The notes under the pieces are model-generated. The model saw nothing but the letters and a program-made list of their open reading frames with translations, searched no databases and was not told where the DNA came from. From Dorea sp. (GTDB lineage: Bacteria > Bacillota_A > Clostridia > Lachnospirales > Lachnospiraceae): DNA of 13,263 nt. Shown piece by piece: positions 7,488-12,994 of this stretch (positions are counted from its first letter, which is position 1; the number at the start of each line of letters is the position of its first letter). The stretch spans positions 1-13,263 of the forward strand of contig JAEDLC010000050.1 in assembly GCA_016295505.1 (NCBI GenBank). The letters are read 5' to 3'. A program made the position numbers and the translations under genes.

Positions 7488-8828
7488 CTGATAGATGCGT
7501 CTTAATAATATCGTCGACAGTGTCAGGGATGCGATCTCTGCGATCGGGATCGCCCACCATACAGCATGTAATCCGAACACTTTTGCAAATATGTATGCCA
7601 CCGGCAGGATAACCATCAGTTGTCTTGCGGCAGAGACGATCAGGCTGTAGACTCCGTTGCCGAGGGCCTGGAAGATGGAACCGGCTACGATACAGTATCC
7701 TGCGAACAGGAAGCTTAAGCTGATGATCCTGAGTGCAGGCACACCGATCGCAAGCATGGTATCGGATGCATCAAAGAGATTCCGGAGCAGGAATTCCGGG
7801 AAGATCTGGAAGATGATCAGTCCGATCAGCATGATGGAGACGGCGATCAGAATACTGATCTTTGCAGTCTGCATGATTCTCTTTTTATTTCTTGCGCCGT
7901 AGTTGTAGGCAATGATCGGTATCATGCCGTTATTCAGACCGAATACCGGCATAAAGATGAAGCTCTGGAGCTTGAAGTATACACCGAACACGGCAGCTGC
8001 GGTGGAAGAGAACATCAGAAGGATCTTGTTCATTCCAAATGTCATGACAGAGCCGATGGACTGCATGATGATGGAAGGAACACCGACCTCATAGATGGTT
8101 TTGATGATTCGGGAATCCGGACGGAATCCTTTTAAGTTGATGTTGATCTCTTTGTTCTTTCTTATATTAAAGAAAAGGGACATGGTAACCGCAATCATCT
8201 GGCCGAAGATGGTTGCGATGGCGGCTCCTGCGACCTCCAGTCTTGGAAATCCGTACAGCCCGAAGATCAGAACAGGATCCAGTATGATGTTGATGATGGC
8301 GCCGGTTCCCTGTGTGATCATGCTGTAGATGGTCTTTCCGGTGGACTGAAGCAGTCGCTCAAGGGTGACCTGAAGAAAGATTCCGCAGGAAAAAAGGGTG
8401 ATGATCTGCATATATTGTGTTCCGTATGTAACGATCGCTGTATTGTCTGTCTGCATGGCAAAGAAAAAGTGTGAGCCGACGGTGCCAAGCAGTGCACATA
8501 TGATGCAGCTGATAATGGCAAGAAAGATGCCGTTTCGTGCAGCTTTGTTGGCGCCTTCAAAGTTCTTTTCTCCCAGATTACGGGACAGCAGCGCATTGAT
8601 ACCGACACCTGTTCCGGCAGCAACCGCAATCATCAGATTTTGAACCGGAAATGCCAGTGATACGGCGGTCAGAGCATCTTCGCTCAATTTTGCAACGAAC
8701 ATGCTGTCTACAATATTATAAAGAGCCTGTACCAGCATGGAGATCATCATGGGCAGTGACATGGAGATCAGAAGCTTTGGAACAGGCATCGTTCCCATTT
8801 TGTTTTCTTTGGTGTGTGTTTCGGTCAT
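7467..8828 (-). CDS. MATE family multidrug/metabolite efflux transporter
   Basis: A 453-residue inner-membrane transporter of the MATE superfamily (MepA/NorM-like), exporting cationic drugs or metabolites in exchange for Na+ or H+; the substrate cannot be told from sequence. About 12 hydrophobic segments are visible. Typical sequences are the first helix PKLLISMSLPMMISMLVQALYNIVDSMFVAKL, the ALTAVSLAFP loop, the pseudo-repeat GVPSIIMQSIGSVMTFGMNKILL, and GLNNGMIPIIAYNYGARNKKR, the family motif in the second half. The start at 8828 is chosen because AGGAGGGA lies six bases upstream; a start at 8849 would put this strong ribosome binding site inside the gene. It is a single gene with its own promoter and a terminator that overlaps its 3' end. 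No regulator gene is adjacent. Confidence 0.93.
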   Translation of the reverse strand: MTETHTKENKMGTMPVPKLLISMSLPMMISMLVQALYNIVDSMFVAKLSEDALTAVSLAFPVQNLMIAVAAGTGVGINALLSRNLGEKNFEGANKAARNGIFLAIISCIICALLGTVGSHFFFAMQTDNTAIVTYGTQYMQIITLFSCGIFLQVTLERLLQSTGKTIYSMITQGTGAIINIILDPVLIFGLYGFPRLEVAGAAIATIFGQMIAVTMSLFFNIRKNKEININLKGFRPDSRIIKTIYEVGVPSIIMQSIGSVMTFGMNKILLMFSSTAAAVFGVYFKLQSFIFMPVFGLNNGMIPIIAYNYGARNKKRIMQTAKISILIAVSIMLIGLIIFQIFPEFLLRNLFDASDTMLAIGVPALRIISLSFLFAGYCIVAGSIFQALGNGVYSLIVSAARQLMVILPVAYIFAKVFGLHAVWWAIPIAEIASLTLSTILLRRIYQKKVKPL

Positions 8829-8834
8829 TATTGA

Positions 8835-8842
8835 TCCCTCCT
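8835..8842 (-). promoter_or_regulatory. Start-deciding ribosome binding site of the MATE gene
   Basis: AGGAGGGA on the minus strand, six bases before the ATG at 8828. It lies inside the longer frame that opens at 8849, and so argues for the shorter start. Confidence 0.85.
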
Positions 8843-8870
8843 GAATCATTTATTCTGAACAACACGGGGT

Positions 8871-8899
8871 ATTATATCATTATAGTATATATAATGCAA
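8871..8899 (-). promoter_or_regulatory. Sigma-A-type promoter for the MATE gene
   Basis: On the minus strand, TTGCAT (plus 8894-8899) and a perfect TATAAT (plus 8871-8876) are 17 bases apart. Transcription should start near 8864, about 36 bases before the ATG at 8828. The surrounding sequence is an AT-only stretch with alternative TATACT boxes. Confidence 0.75.
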
Positions 8900-9010
8900 T
8901 GCGTTCATACACATTTGAATGGCTTCATAATATATAAGGTAGCGGGAATTTCCGCCGGGAGATCCGGATATCATGGATCAGCAGTATGCAGGAGGGAAGA
9001 ATAGGAGTTC

Positions 9011-9757
9011 ATGAAGCGCAGAGTAGATGGTGGAATTGGGATATTATGTATGATCTGTATTGCAGGCGGCCTGTTCTGCCTGTCTCAGATCTGGGAGATA
9101 TTACAGAGCCCCGGGTATATAGGAGGGAGCGCAGATGGACATATACAGGAAGAGACAATCGGAGAGGCTGTTCAATATGTAGCTTCCTCCATGGTCAGAG
9201 AGGCACCGCAGATTGCAATTACATTTGATGACGGGCCAAGTGCGGAATGTACGGGAAGGCTTCTGGATGGACTGGAGGAAAGGGGAGTCAAAGCAACATT
9301 TTTCCTGATTGGGGAAAATGCGGAACGTTATTCGGATCTGGTAAAGAGAGAATATGAAGAAGGGCATCTGATCGGCAACCACACCTATCATCATGTGGAG
9401 ATCACAAAAGTATCGGATGAAAAGGCAAGAGAGGAGATCGAACTGACAGATCAGGTCATCTGCTCCATTACAGGAGAGCATGTGGAATACATGCGGCCGC
9501 CATTTGGACTGTGGCAGAGGGATCTGGAACTGGAGATAGAGGTCATGCCGGTCATGTGGACGATTGATCCGTTGGACTGGACGACTGAGAACGTCGATGA
9601 AATTGTAAATAAGGTAGTGACGGAAGCGGAGGAAAATGATATTATCTTAATGCACGATTGTTACGGATCGAGTGTGGATGCGGCACTTCGCATCATAGAT
9701 ATATTACAGAAAAAGGGATATGAATTTGTAACGGTAGATCAATTGATATTAGATTAG
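9011..9757 (+). CDS. Membrane-anchored NodB-type polysaccharide deacetylase
   Basis: A 248-residue carbohydrate esterase 4 (NodB) protein, likely removing N-acetyl groups from peptidoglycan or another cell-surface glycan outside the cell. A basic start (MKRR) and one hydrophobic helix at about 8-27 form an uncleaved anchor or signal. The catalytic domain covers about 66-245 with all NodB motifs: TFDDGPS (catalytic base D73, metal D74), the metal pair H124/H128 in GNHTYHH, RPPFG (R162), DPLDW at 186-190, and LMHD (H215). A TAG codon in frame at 9002-9004 makes the ATG at 9011 the first possible start. AGGAG sits only three bases before it, and a better AGGAGGG lies at 8990-8995. A weak TTCATA/TAATAT pair (8904-8933, 18 apart) could be its promoter. 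The gene heads the group with tcdA and rarA, 34 bases upstream of tcdA. Confidence 0.92.
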   Translation: MKRRVDGGIGILCMICIAGGLFCLSQIWEILQSPGYIGGSADGHIQEETIGEAVQYVASSMVREAPQIAITFDDGPSAECTGRLLDGLEERGVKATFFLIGENAERYSDLVKREYEEGHLIGNHTYHHVEITKVSDEKAREEIELTDQVICSITGEHVEYMRPPFGLWQRDLELEIEVMPVMWTIDPLDWTTENVDEIVNKVVTEAEENDIILMHDCYGSSVDAALRIIDILQKKGYEFVTVDQLILD

Positions 9758-9791
9758 CTGACAGTAGATGAAGTAGACGAAAGGTTAAGAT

Positions 9792-10508
9792 ATGGCAAAT
9801 GAATTTTCAAGAACAGAGCTGTTGATCGGAGAGGAAGGTCTTCACAGGCTGAGAAAGAGTACGGTGATGGTACTGGGAGTCGGCGGCGTCGGCTCCCATT
9901 GTATTGAGGCGCTTGCGAGAAGCGGCGTAGGACGGTTGATTCTGGTGGATAACGATACGGTGTCGCTTACGAATATTAACCGGCAGTCTATCGCGTATCA
10001 CAGTACGATCGGGCAGTATAAGACGCAGGTGATGAAAGAAAGAATCCGGGATATCTGTCCGCAGACGGAAGTAGTGACGCATGAGATGTTTGTGCTTCCT
10101 GAGAATATGGACACGCTCTTTGAGGAGCGACCGGATTATATCGTGGATGCAATTGATACGGTGACGGCAAAGCTTGCACTGGTGGAACGGGCCAAAGCCG
10201 ATGAGATCCCGATCATATCCTGTATGGGGACGGGGAATAAGCTGCATGCAGAGATGTTTGAGATCACAGATATCAGTAAGACTTCGGTATGTCCTCTGTG
10301 CAAGGTCATGCGAAAGGAATTGAAGGCAAAGGGAATCTTTCATCTGAAGGTATTATATTCGAAAGAAAAGCCGGTGGATATTTCCGGAAGGGACAGTGGA
10401 GAAGAAAAGGGACAAAGGCGTTCAATTCCGGGAAGTGTGTCTTTTGTTCCTCCGGTTGCAGGCCTTTTGATTGCAGGAGAGGTCATCCGGGACATCTGTG
10501 AGTGTTAG
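9792..10508 (+). CDS. tcdA: tRNA threonylcarbamoyladenosine dehydratase
   Basis: An E1-like, ATP-dependent enzyme that cyclises t6A at position 37 of ANN-decoding tRNAs to ct6A, strengthening decoding. The 238 residues carry the ThiF/MoeB-type nucleotide-binding fold: GVGGVGS at 29-35, then LVDND at 51-55, NINRQ at 61-65, and DAIDT at 119-123. Family-specific features follow: SCMGTGNK, KTSVCPLCKVMRKELKAKGI with the cysteine pair C167/C170, and the closing SFVPPVAGLLIAGEVI. The length is slightly shorter than the E. coli enzyme. AAAGG lies a few bases upstream of the ATG. The next gene, rarA, begins 19 bases after the stop, indicating an operon. A generic ThiF/HesA protein is the alternative, but the CPLC and SFVPP motifs favour TcdA. 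Confidence 0.93.
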   Translation: MANEFSRTELLIGEEGLHRLRKSTVMVLGVGGVGSHCIEALARSGVGRLILVDNDTVSLTNINRQSIAYHSTIGQYKTQVMKERIRDICPQTEVVTHEMFVLPENMDTLFEERPDYIVDAIDTVTAKLALVERAKADEIPIISCMGTGNKLHAEMFEITDISKTSVCPLCKVMRKELKAKGIFHLKVLYSKEKPVDISGRDSGEEKGQRRSIPGSVSFVPPVAGLLIAGEVIRDICEC

Positions 10509-10527
10509 AAGGGACAGGGGGAAGAAG

Positions 10528-11847
10528 ATGGATTTATTTGATTATATGAGAGAACAGAATATGGAAAAGGAAGCGCCACTGGCATCCAGACTTCGTCCGA
10601 CCACGCTGGATGAAGTGGTGGGGCAGCAGCATATTATTGGAAAAGACAAGCTTCTGTATCGCGCGATCAAGGCAGATAAGTTGAGTTCGGTCATTTTTTA
10701 TGGTCCTCCGGGAACCGGAAAGACAACACTCGCAAAGGTGATCGCGCATACTACCAGCGCAGAATTTACCCAGATCAATGCAACTGTGGCCGGGAAAAAG
10801 GATATGGAGGAAGTGGTCAGTAAAGCCAAGGAACTGCAGGGGATGTATCATAAGAAGACGATCCTGTTTGTGGATGAGATTCACAGATTCAATAAAAGTC
10901 AGCAGGATTATCTTCTGCCTTTTGTAGAGGACGGGACGATCATTCTGATTGGTGCGACTACGGAGAATCCTTACTTTGAGGTGAACAGTGCGCTGATCTC
11001 ACGTTCCAGTATCTTTGAACTGCATCCGCTGGATAAAGAGGATATTAAGACGCTTTTACACCGTGCGGTGTATGATGTGGAAAAGGGAATGGGAAGCTAT
11101 CAGGCAGTGATCGAGGATGATGCGATGGAGTTTCTGGCAGACATCTCGGGTGGGGATGCGAGAAATGCATTGAATGCGGTAGAGCTTGGAATCCTTACGA
11201 CGCCGAGGAGCGAAGACGGAAAGATTCATCTGACGCTTGAGGTGGCCGGTGAATGCATTCAGAAGCGTGTGGTCCGCTATGATAAGACAGGAGACAATCA
11301 TTACGATACGATATCCGCATTTATCAAGAGCATGCGGGGCTCTGACCCGGATGCAGCGGTATATTATCTTGCAAAGATGCTGTATGCAGGGGAAGATATC
11401 AAGTTTATTGCAAGGAGGATCATGATCTGTGCTTCGGAAGATGTGGGAAATGCAGATCCGATGGCACTTACGGTAGCGGTATCTGCGGCACAGGCGGTTG
11501 AACGGATCGGTATGCCGGAAGCACAGATCATTCTGTCACAGGCTGTACTGTACGTAGCGACAGCTCCGAAGAGCAACTCTGCTACAAATGCGATCTTTGA
11601 CGCGATGGAAAGTGTGAAGCAGAAGAGAACCACGGTTCCGTCACATCTCCAGGATGCACATTATAAAGGATCTAAGAATCTGGGACACGGAGTCGGTTAC
11701 AGGTATGCGCATGATTATCCGGATCATTATGTGAAGCAGCAGTATCTTCCTGACGAGATACAGGGTGAAACCTTTTATAAGCCGAGTGAGAACGGGCATG
11801 AGAAGGAGATCCGGGAGTGGATGGAATACCTGAAGAGACAGTCATAG
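10528..11847 (+). CDS. rarA: Replication-associated recombination protein A (AAA+ ATPase)
   Basis: A 439-residue cytosolic AAA+ ATPase (RarA/MgsA, relative of eukaryotic WRNIP1/Mgs1) acting at stalled replication forks with SSB and the replisome. Visible motifs: LASRLRPTTLDEVVGQQHIIG at the N-terminus, Walker A GPPGTGKT (59-66), Walker B VDEIHRFNKSQQD (D116, E117), sensor 1 GATTENP (142-148), SALISR with the arginine finger, and SGGDARNALNAVE. The C-terminal tetramerisation/MgsA part follows (YDKTGDNHYDTISAFIKSMRGSDPDAA, EDVGNADP, KGSKNLGHGVGYRYAHD). The start at 10528 is preferred because AGGGGGAAGAAG precedes it and MDLFDYMREQN matches the family; an in-frame ATG at 10471 lies inside tcdA. 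It is the last gene of the deacetylase-tcdA-rarA group. No clear terminator follows, only the dyad at 11859-11886. Confidence 0.95.
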   Translation: MDLFDYMREQNMEKEAPLASRLRPTTLDEVVGQQHIIGKDKLLYRAIKADKLSSVIFYGPPGTGKTTLAKVIAHTTSAEFTQINATVAGKKDMEEVVSKAKELQGMYHKKTILFVDEIHRFNKSQQDYLLPFVEDGTIILIGATTENPYFEVNSALISRSSIFELHPLDKEDIKTLLHRAVYDVEKGMGSYQAVIEDDAMEFLADISGGDARNALNAVELGILTTPRSEDGKIHLTLEVAGECIQKRVVRYDKTGDNHYDTISAFIKSMRGSDPDAAVYYLAKMLYAGEDIKFIARRIMICASEDVGNADPMALTVAVSAAQAVERIGMPEAQIILSQAVLYVATAPKSNSATNAIFDAMESVKQKRTTVPSHLQDAHYKGSKNLGHGVGYRYAHDYPDHYVKQQYLPDEIQGETFYKPSENGHEKEIREWMEYLKRQS

Positions 11848-11858
11848 ATTTCAAGTGA

Positions 11859-11886
11859 GAAAAGACAGAACGGTTCTTGTGTTTTC
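11859..11886. promoter_or_regulatory. Imperfect dyad overlapping the -35 of the orphan gene's promoter
   Basis: GAAAAGACAGAAC (11859-11871) and GTTCTTGTGTTTTC (11873-11886) are inverted copies with one indel and one mismatch, centred on 11872. The right arm includes the -35 box TTGTGT. It could be an operator site, or form part of a weak terminator for rarA; its T-rich right arm is not followed by a clean T-run. Confidence 0.4.
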
Positions 11887-11905
11887 CTATTATAAAGCGT
11901 ATAAT
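11877..11905 (+). promoter_or_regulatory. Sigma-A-type promoter for the 97-residue orphan gene
   Basis: TTGTGT (11877-11882) and a perfect TATAAT (11900-11905) are separated by exactly 17 bases. Predicted start is near 11912, leaving a leader of about 65 bases before the ATG at 11978. Confidence 0.75.
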
Positions 11906-11977
11906 CGTTACAGAGCAATCAAGGGGAATGCGGAACTGATTAAATGTGAAGCAGGAACAATTTAAGGAGGAAACAAA

Positions 11978-12271
11978 ATGAAGATTTATGACACAGTAAA
12001 AAAAGAAGAAGTAGAAGTAGCAGGAACAGATGGTCTGATTCAGATCATGAAGAATGGTCGTCAGGTGGATCTGTATCTGAAGGAAAAGAAAACCGATGAA
12101 GACGGATATCTTACATGGGATGTAGAGCACTGGTCAACCGTAGATAACAAGAGATTCATCCGCTGCTATTCATTAGAGGGAAGAGTACTGAGCGAATCTA
12201 CAGGCCATAATATCTATGATCTCAGAAACGATTTTAAACCGGAAGAGGCTGAAAAGATCGAGCTCAGCTAA
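11978..12271 (+). CDS. Small conserved-looking protein of unknown function (97 residues)
   Basis: I do not recognise a family. The 97-residue product is acidic, with no signal peptide, cysteine motif or membrane helix; its single cysteine is in FIRCYSLEG. The sequence looks like a small beta-rich domain: MKIYDTVKKEEVEVAGTDGL, then QVDLYLKEKKTDEDGYLTWD, a tryptophan-containing core (TWDVEHWSTVDNKRFIRCY), and a charged C-terminus (NDFKPEEAEKIELS). That it is a real gene is supported by AAGGAGGAAAC seven bases upstream, codon use like its neighbours, its own promoter and its own strong terminator, making it a monocistronic unit. The clean expression signals suggest it is well expressed. Context (rarA upstream, hrcA downstream) gives no firm functional clue. 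Confidence 0.85.
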   Translation: MKIYDTVKKEEVEVAGTDGLIQIMKNGRQVDLYLKEKKTDEDGYLTWDVEHWSTVDNKRFIRCYSLEGRVLSESTGHNIYDLRNDFKPEEAEKIELS

Positions 12272-12287
12272 GAGAAGCAAGCTATGC

Positions 12288-12323
12288 ATAAGGGATTGTC
12301 GCAGGACAATCTCTTATTTTTTT
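12288..12323 (+). terminator. Strong rho-independent terminator of the orphan gene
   Basis: ATAAGGGATTGTC (12288-12300) and GACAATCTCTTAT (12305-12317) form 13 pairs (one G-U) around a GCAG loop, followed by seven Ts (12317-12323). It lies 16 bases after the stop at 12271 and isolates the gene from the repeat region beyond. Confidence 0.93.
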
Positions 12324-12388
12324 GTGCACCTGTCGGCGAACGTTTCTGATACATTTGTTTTCATTATATGTACTTGTCATGGGAGTTC

Positions 12389-12426
12389 ATGATGGTAATG
12401 GCAGAGAGATATACCTATACCATCAT
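12389..12426. repeat. Stem-loop 1 of a mirrored pair (TGATGGTA motif)
   Basis: ATGATGGTA (12389-12397) and TACCATCAT (12418-12426) are perfect nine-base inverted arms with a 20-base loop. The right arm lies in the first copy of a 19-base direct repeat (12410-12428). Confidence 0.7.
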
Positions 12427-12450
12427 AGTGGTATACCTATACCATCATAG
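12410..12450. repeat. 19-base direct repeat, two perfect copies
   Basis: TATACCTATACCATCATAG occurs at 12410-12428 and 12432-12450, offset by 22 bases. The junction contains the eight-base palindrome GGTATACC (12430-12437). Each copy provides one arm of a neighbouring stem-loop. Confidence 0.85.
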
Positions 12451-12477
12451 ATGTGATATTCGACGTCCTGATGGTAT
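12439..12477. repeat. Stem-loop 2 of a mirrored pair (TGATGGTA motif)
   Basis: ATACCATCA (12439-12447) and TGATGGTAT (12469-12477) are perfect nine-base inverted arms with a 21-base loop. The right arm is also the core of the first, most decayed unit of the 52-base array. Confidence 0.7.
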
Positions 12478-12714
12478 GTTTTTGCGTCCTTTTCAATCAA
12501 GAAATTGATATTGGATATTTTGATGGTAATTTTTTAAAGCTTTTTCATGCATATACTAGAAATTAGATTTCTTGATGGATTTTTCCAGAATTATTTGCAT
12601 GTACAGATATGAAATTAGATTTCTTGATGGATTTTCCCAGAATTATTTACATGTACAGATTTGAAATTAGATTTCTTGATGGATTTCTCTAAAATTATAG
12701 GCATGTATAGATTG
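12455..12714. repeat. 52-base tandem array, five units
   Basis: Units start at 12455, 12507, 12559, 12611 and 12663. The core TGATGG falls at 12469, 12521, 12573, 12625 and 12677, exactly 52 apart each time. By eye the third and fourth units agree at about 49 of 52 positions, the fourth and fifth at about 43, and the first two units match their neighbours at about 60%. The well-kept units begin GAAATTAGATTTCTTGATGG and contain GCATGTACAGAT-like tails. Because 52 is not a multiple of three, a coding repeat is unlikely. Confidence 0.9.
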
Positions 12715-12757
12715 GTTATAGGCATGTATAGAATGGTTGGATGCATGTATAGATTGA
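12695..12757. repeat. 21-base tandem repeat, three units
   Basis: Units at 12695-12715, 12716-12736 and 12737-12757 share the pattern TTATAGGCATGTATAGATTGG; the second has one mismatch and the third a few. The first unit overlaps the tail of the last 52-base unit, from which the series seems to have been duplicated. Confidence 0.85.
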
Positions 12758-12793
12758 TTTTGGAAATTTGAGATGGTATTTGAAATCGACTAG

Positions 12794-12855
12794 AAATGGG
12801 ATGGAAAGGAGCATAGACCGTATCACTGACAATTCCTTGTTTTCTGCTCCCATTT
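12794..12855. repeat. Overlapping, competing inverted repeats upstream of the hrcA promoter
   Basis: AAATGGGA (12794-12801) pairs perfectly with TCCCATTT (12848-12855), while GGAGCA (12808-12813) pairs with TGCTCC (12845-12850). The two right arms share three bases (TCC, 12848-12850), so only one full stem can form at a time. No T-run follows, so it is not a terminator. Confidence 0.45.
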
Positions 12856-12865
12856 TAGGTATAAA
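12837..12865 (+). promoter_or_regulatory. Possible second, upstream promoter towards hrcA
   Basis: TTGTTT (12837-12842) and TATAAA (12860-12865) are 17 bases apart. The match is moderate and the region is AT-rich, so this may be chance. A transcript from here would carry the main promoter and CIRCE in its leader. Confidence 0.3.
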
Positions 12866-12894
12866 ATTGTTTTGTAAAAAAAGTATAAACAGTG

Positions 12895-12923
12895 TTGACA
12901 AACGTAAAATGGAGTGCTATCTT
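12895..12923 (+). promoter_or_regulatory. Main hrcA promoter
   Basis: A perfect -35 TTGACA (12895-12900) and -10 TATCTT (12918-12923) are 17 bases apart. The predicted start is near 12930, just before the CIRCE operator, as is usual for Gram-positive hrcA and groESL operons. Confidence 0.85.
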
Positions 12924-12938
12924 AATATTCGAAAGATG

Positions 12939-12965
12939 TTAGCACTCAAAATTACAGAGTGCTAA
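12939..12965. promoter_or_regulatory. CIRCE operator (HrcA binding site)
   Basis: TTAGCACTC (12939-12947), nine bases, GAGTGCTAA (12957-12965): an exact match to the CIRCE consensus. HrcA bound here represses the class I heat-shock genes, including its own. A further half-site, GAGTGCTA, lies at 12912-12919 across the start of the -10 box. Confidence 0.98.
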
Positions 12966-12994
12966 CAGAGGAAAACCGAAAGGAGGAGGAACAG

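Larger units (their letters stand above)
12324..12994. other. Long repeat-rich intergenic region upstream of hrcA
   Basis: About 670 AT-rich bases without a credible gene. In order: 12324-12388 shows nothing I recognise; 12389-12477 has two mirrored stem-loops on the motif TGATGGTA; 12455-12714 is a 52-base tandem array; 12695-12757 holds three 21-base units; 12763-12786 is a possible further decayed unit (GAAATTTGAGATGGTATTTG); 12794-12855 carries competing inverted repeats; and 12895-12965 is the hrcA promoter and CIRCE operator. Confidence 0.8.

Noticed and set aside
8939..8960. GC-rich partial palindrome (GCGGGAATTTCCGC) before the deacetylase gene
   Set aside because: It is short, with a mismatch and no room for a loop, and is not followed by a T-run; it could be chance, and nothing else supports an operator.
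10471..10527. Earlier rarA start overlapping the end of tcdA
   Set aside because: The ribosome binding site lies before 10528, and family members begin MDLFDY-like; the extra residues are just tcdA sequence in another frame.
11912..11977. Riboswitch or structured leader before the 97-residue gene
   Set aside because: The leader is about 65 bases, too short for known riboswitch classes, and no stable pairing or terminator/antiterminator pair is visible.
12559..12714. CRISPR-like array
   Set aside because: The whole 52-base unit is similar from copy to copy, including the parts that would be spacers, the phase extends into decayed units, and there are no cas genes. It is a tandem repeat, not a repeat-spacer array.
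12716..12901. A 61-codon minus-strand frame across the repeats
   Set aside because: It covers the repeat units and the hrcA upstream dyads, has no start signals, and is best explained as chance in AT-rich DNA.
12768..12965. A 65-codon plus-strand frame in the hrcA upstream region
   Set aside because: It runs through the TTGACA/TATCTT promoter and the CIRCE operator, has no ribosome binding site, and its sequence resembles no protein I know.
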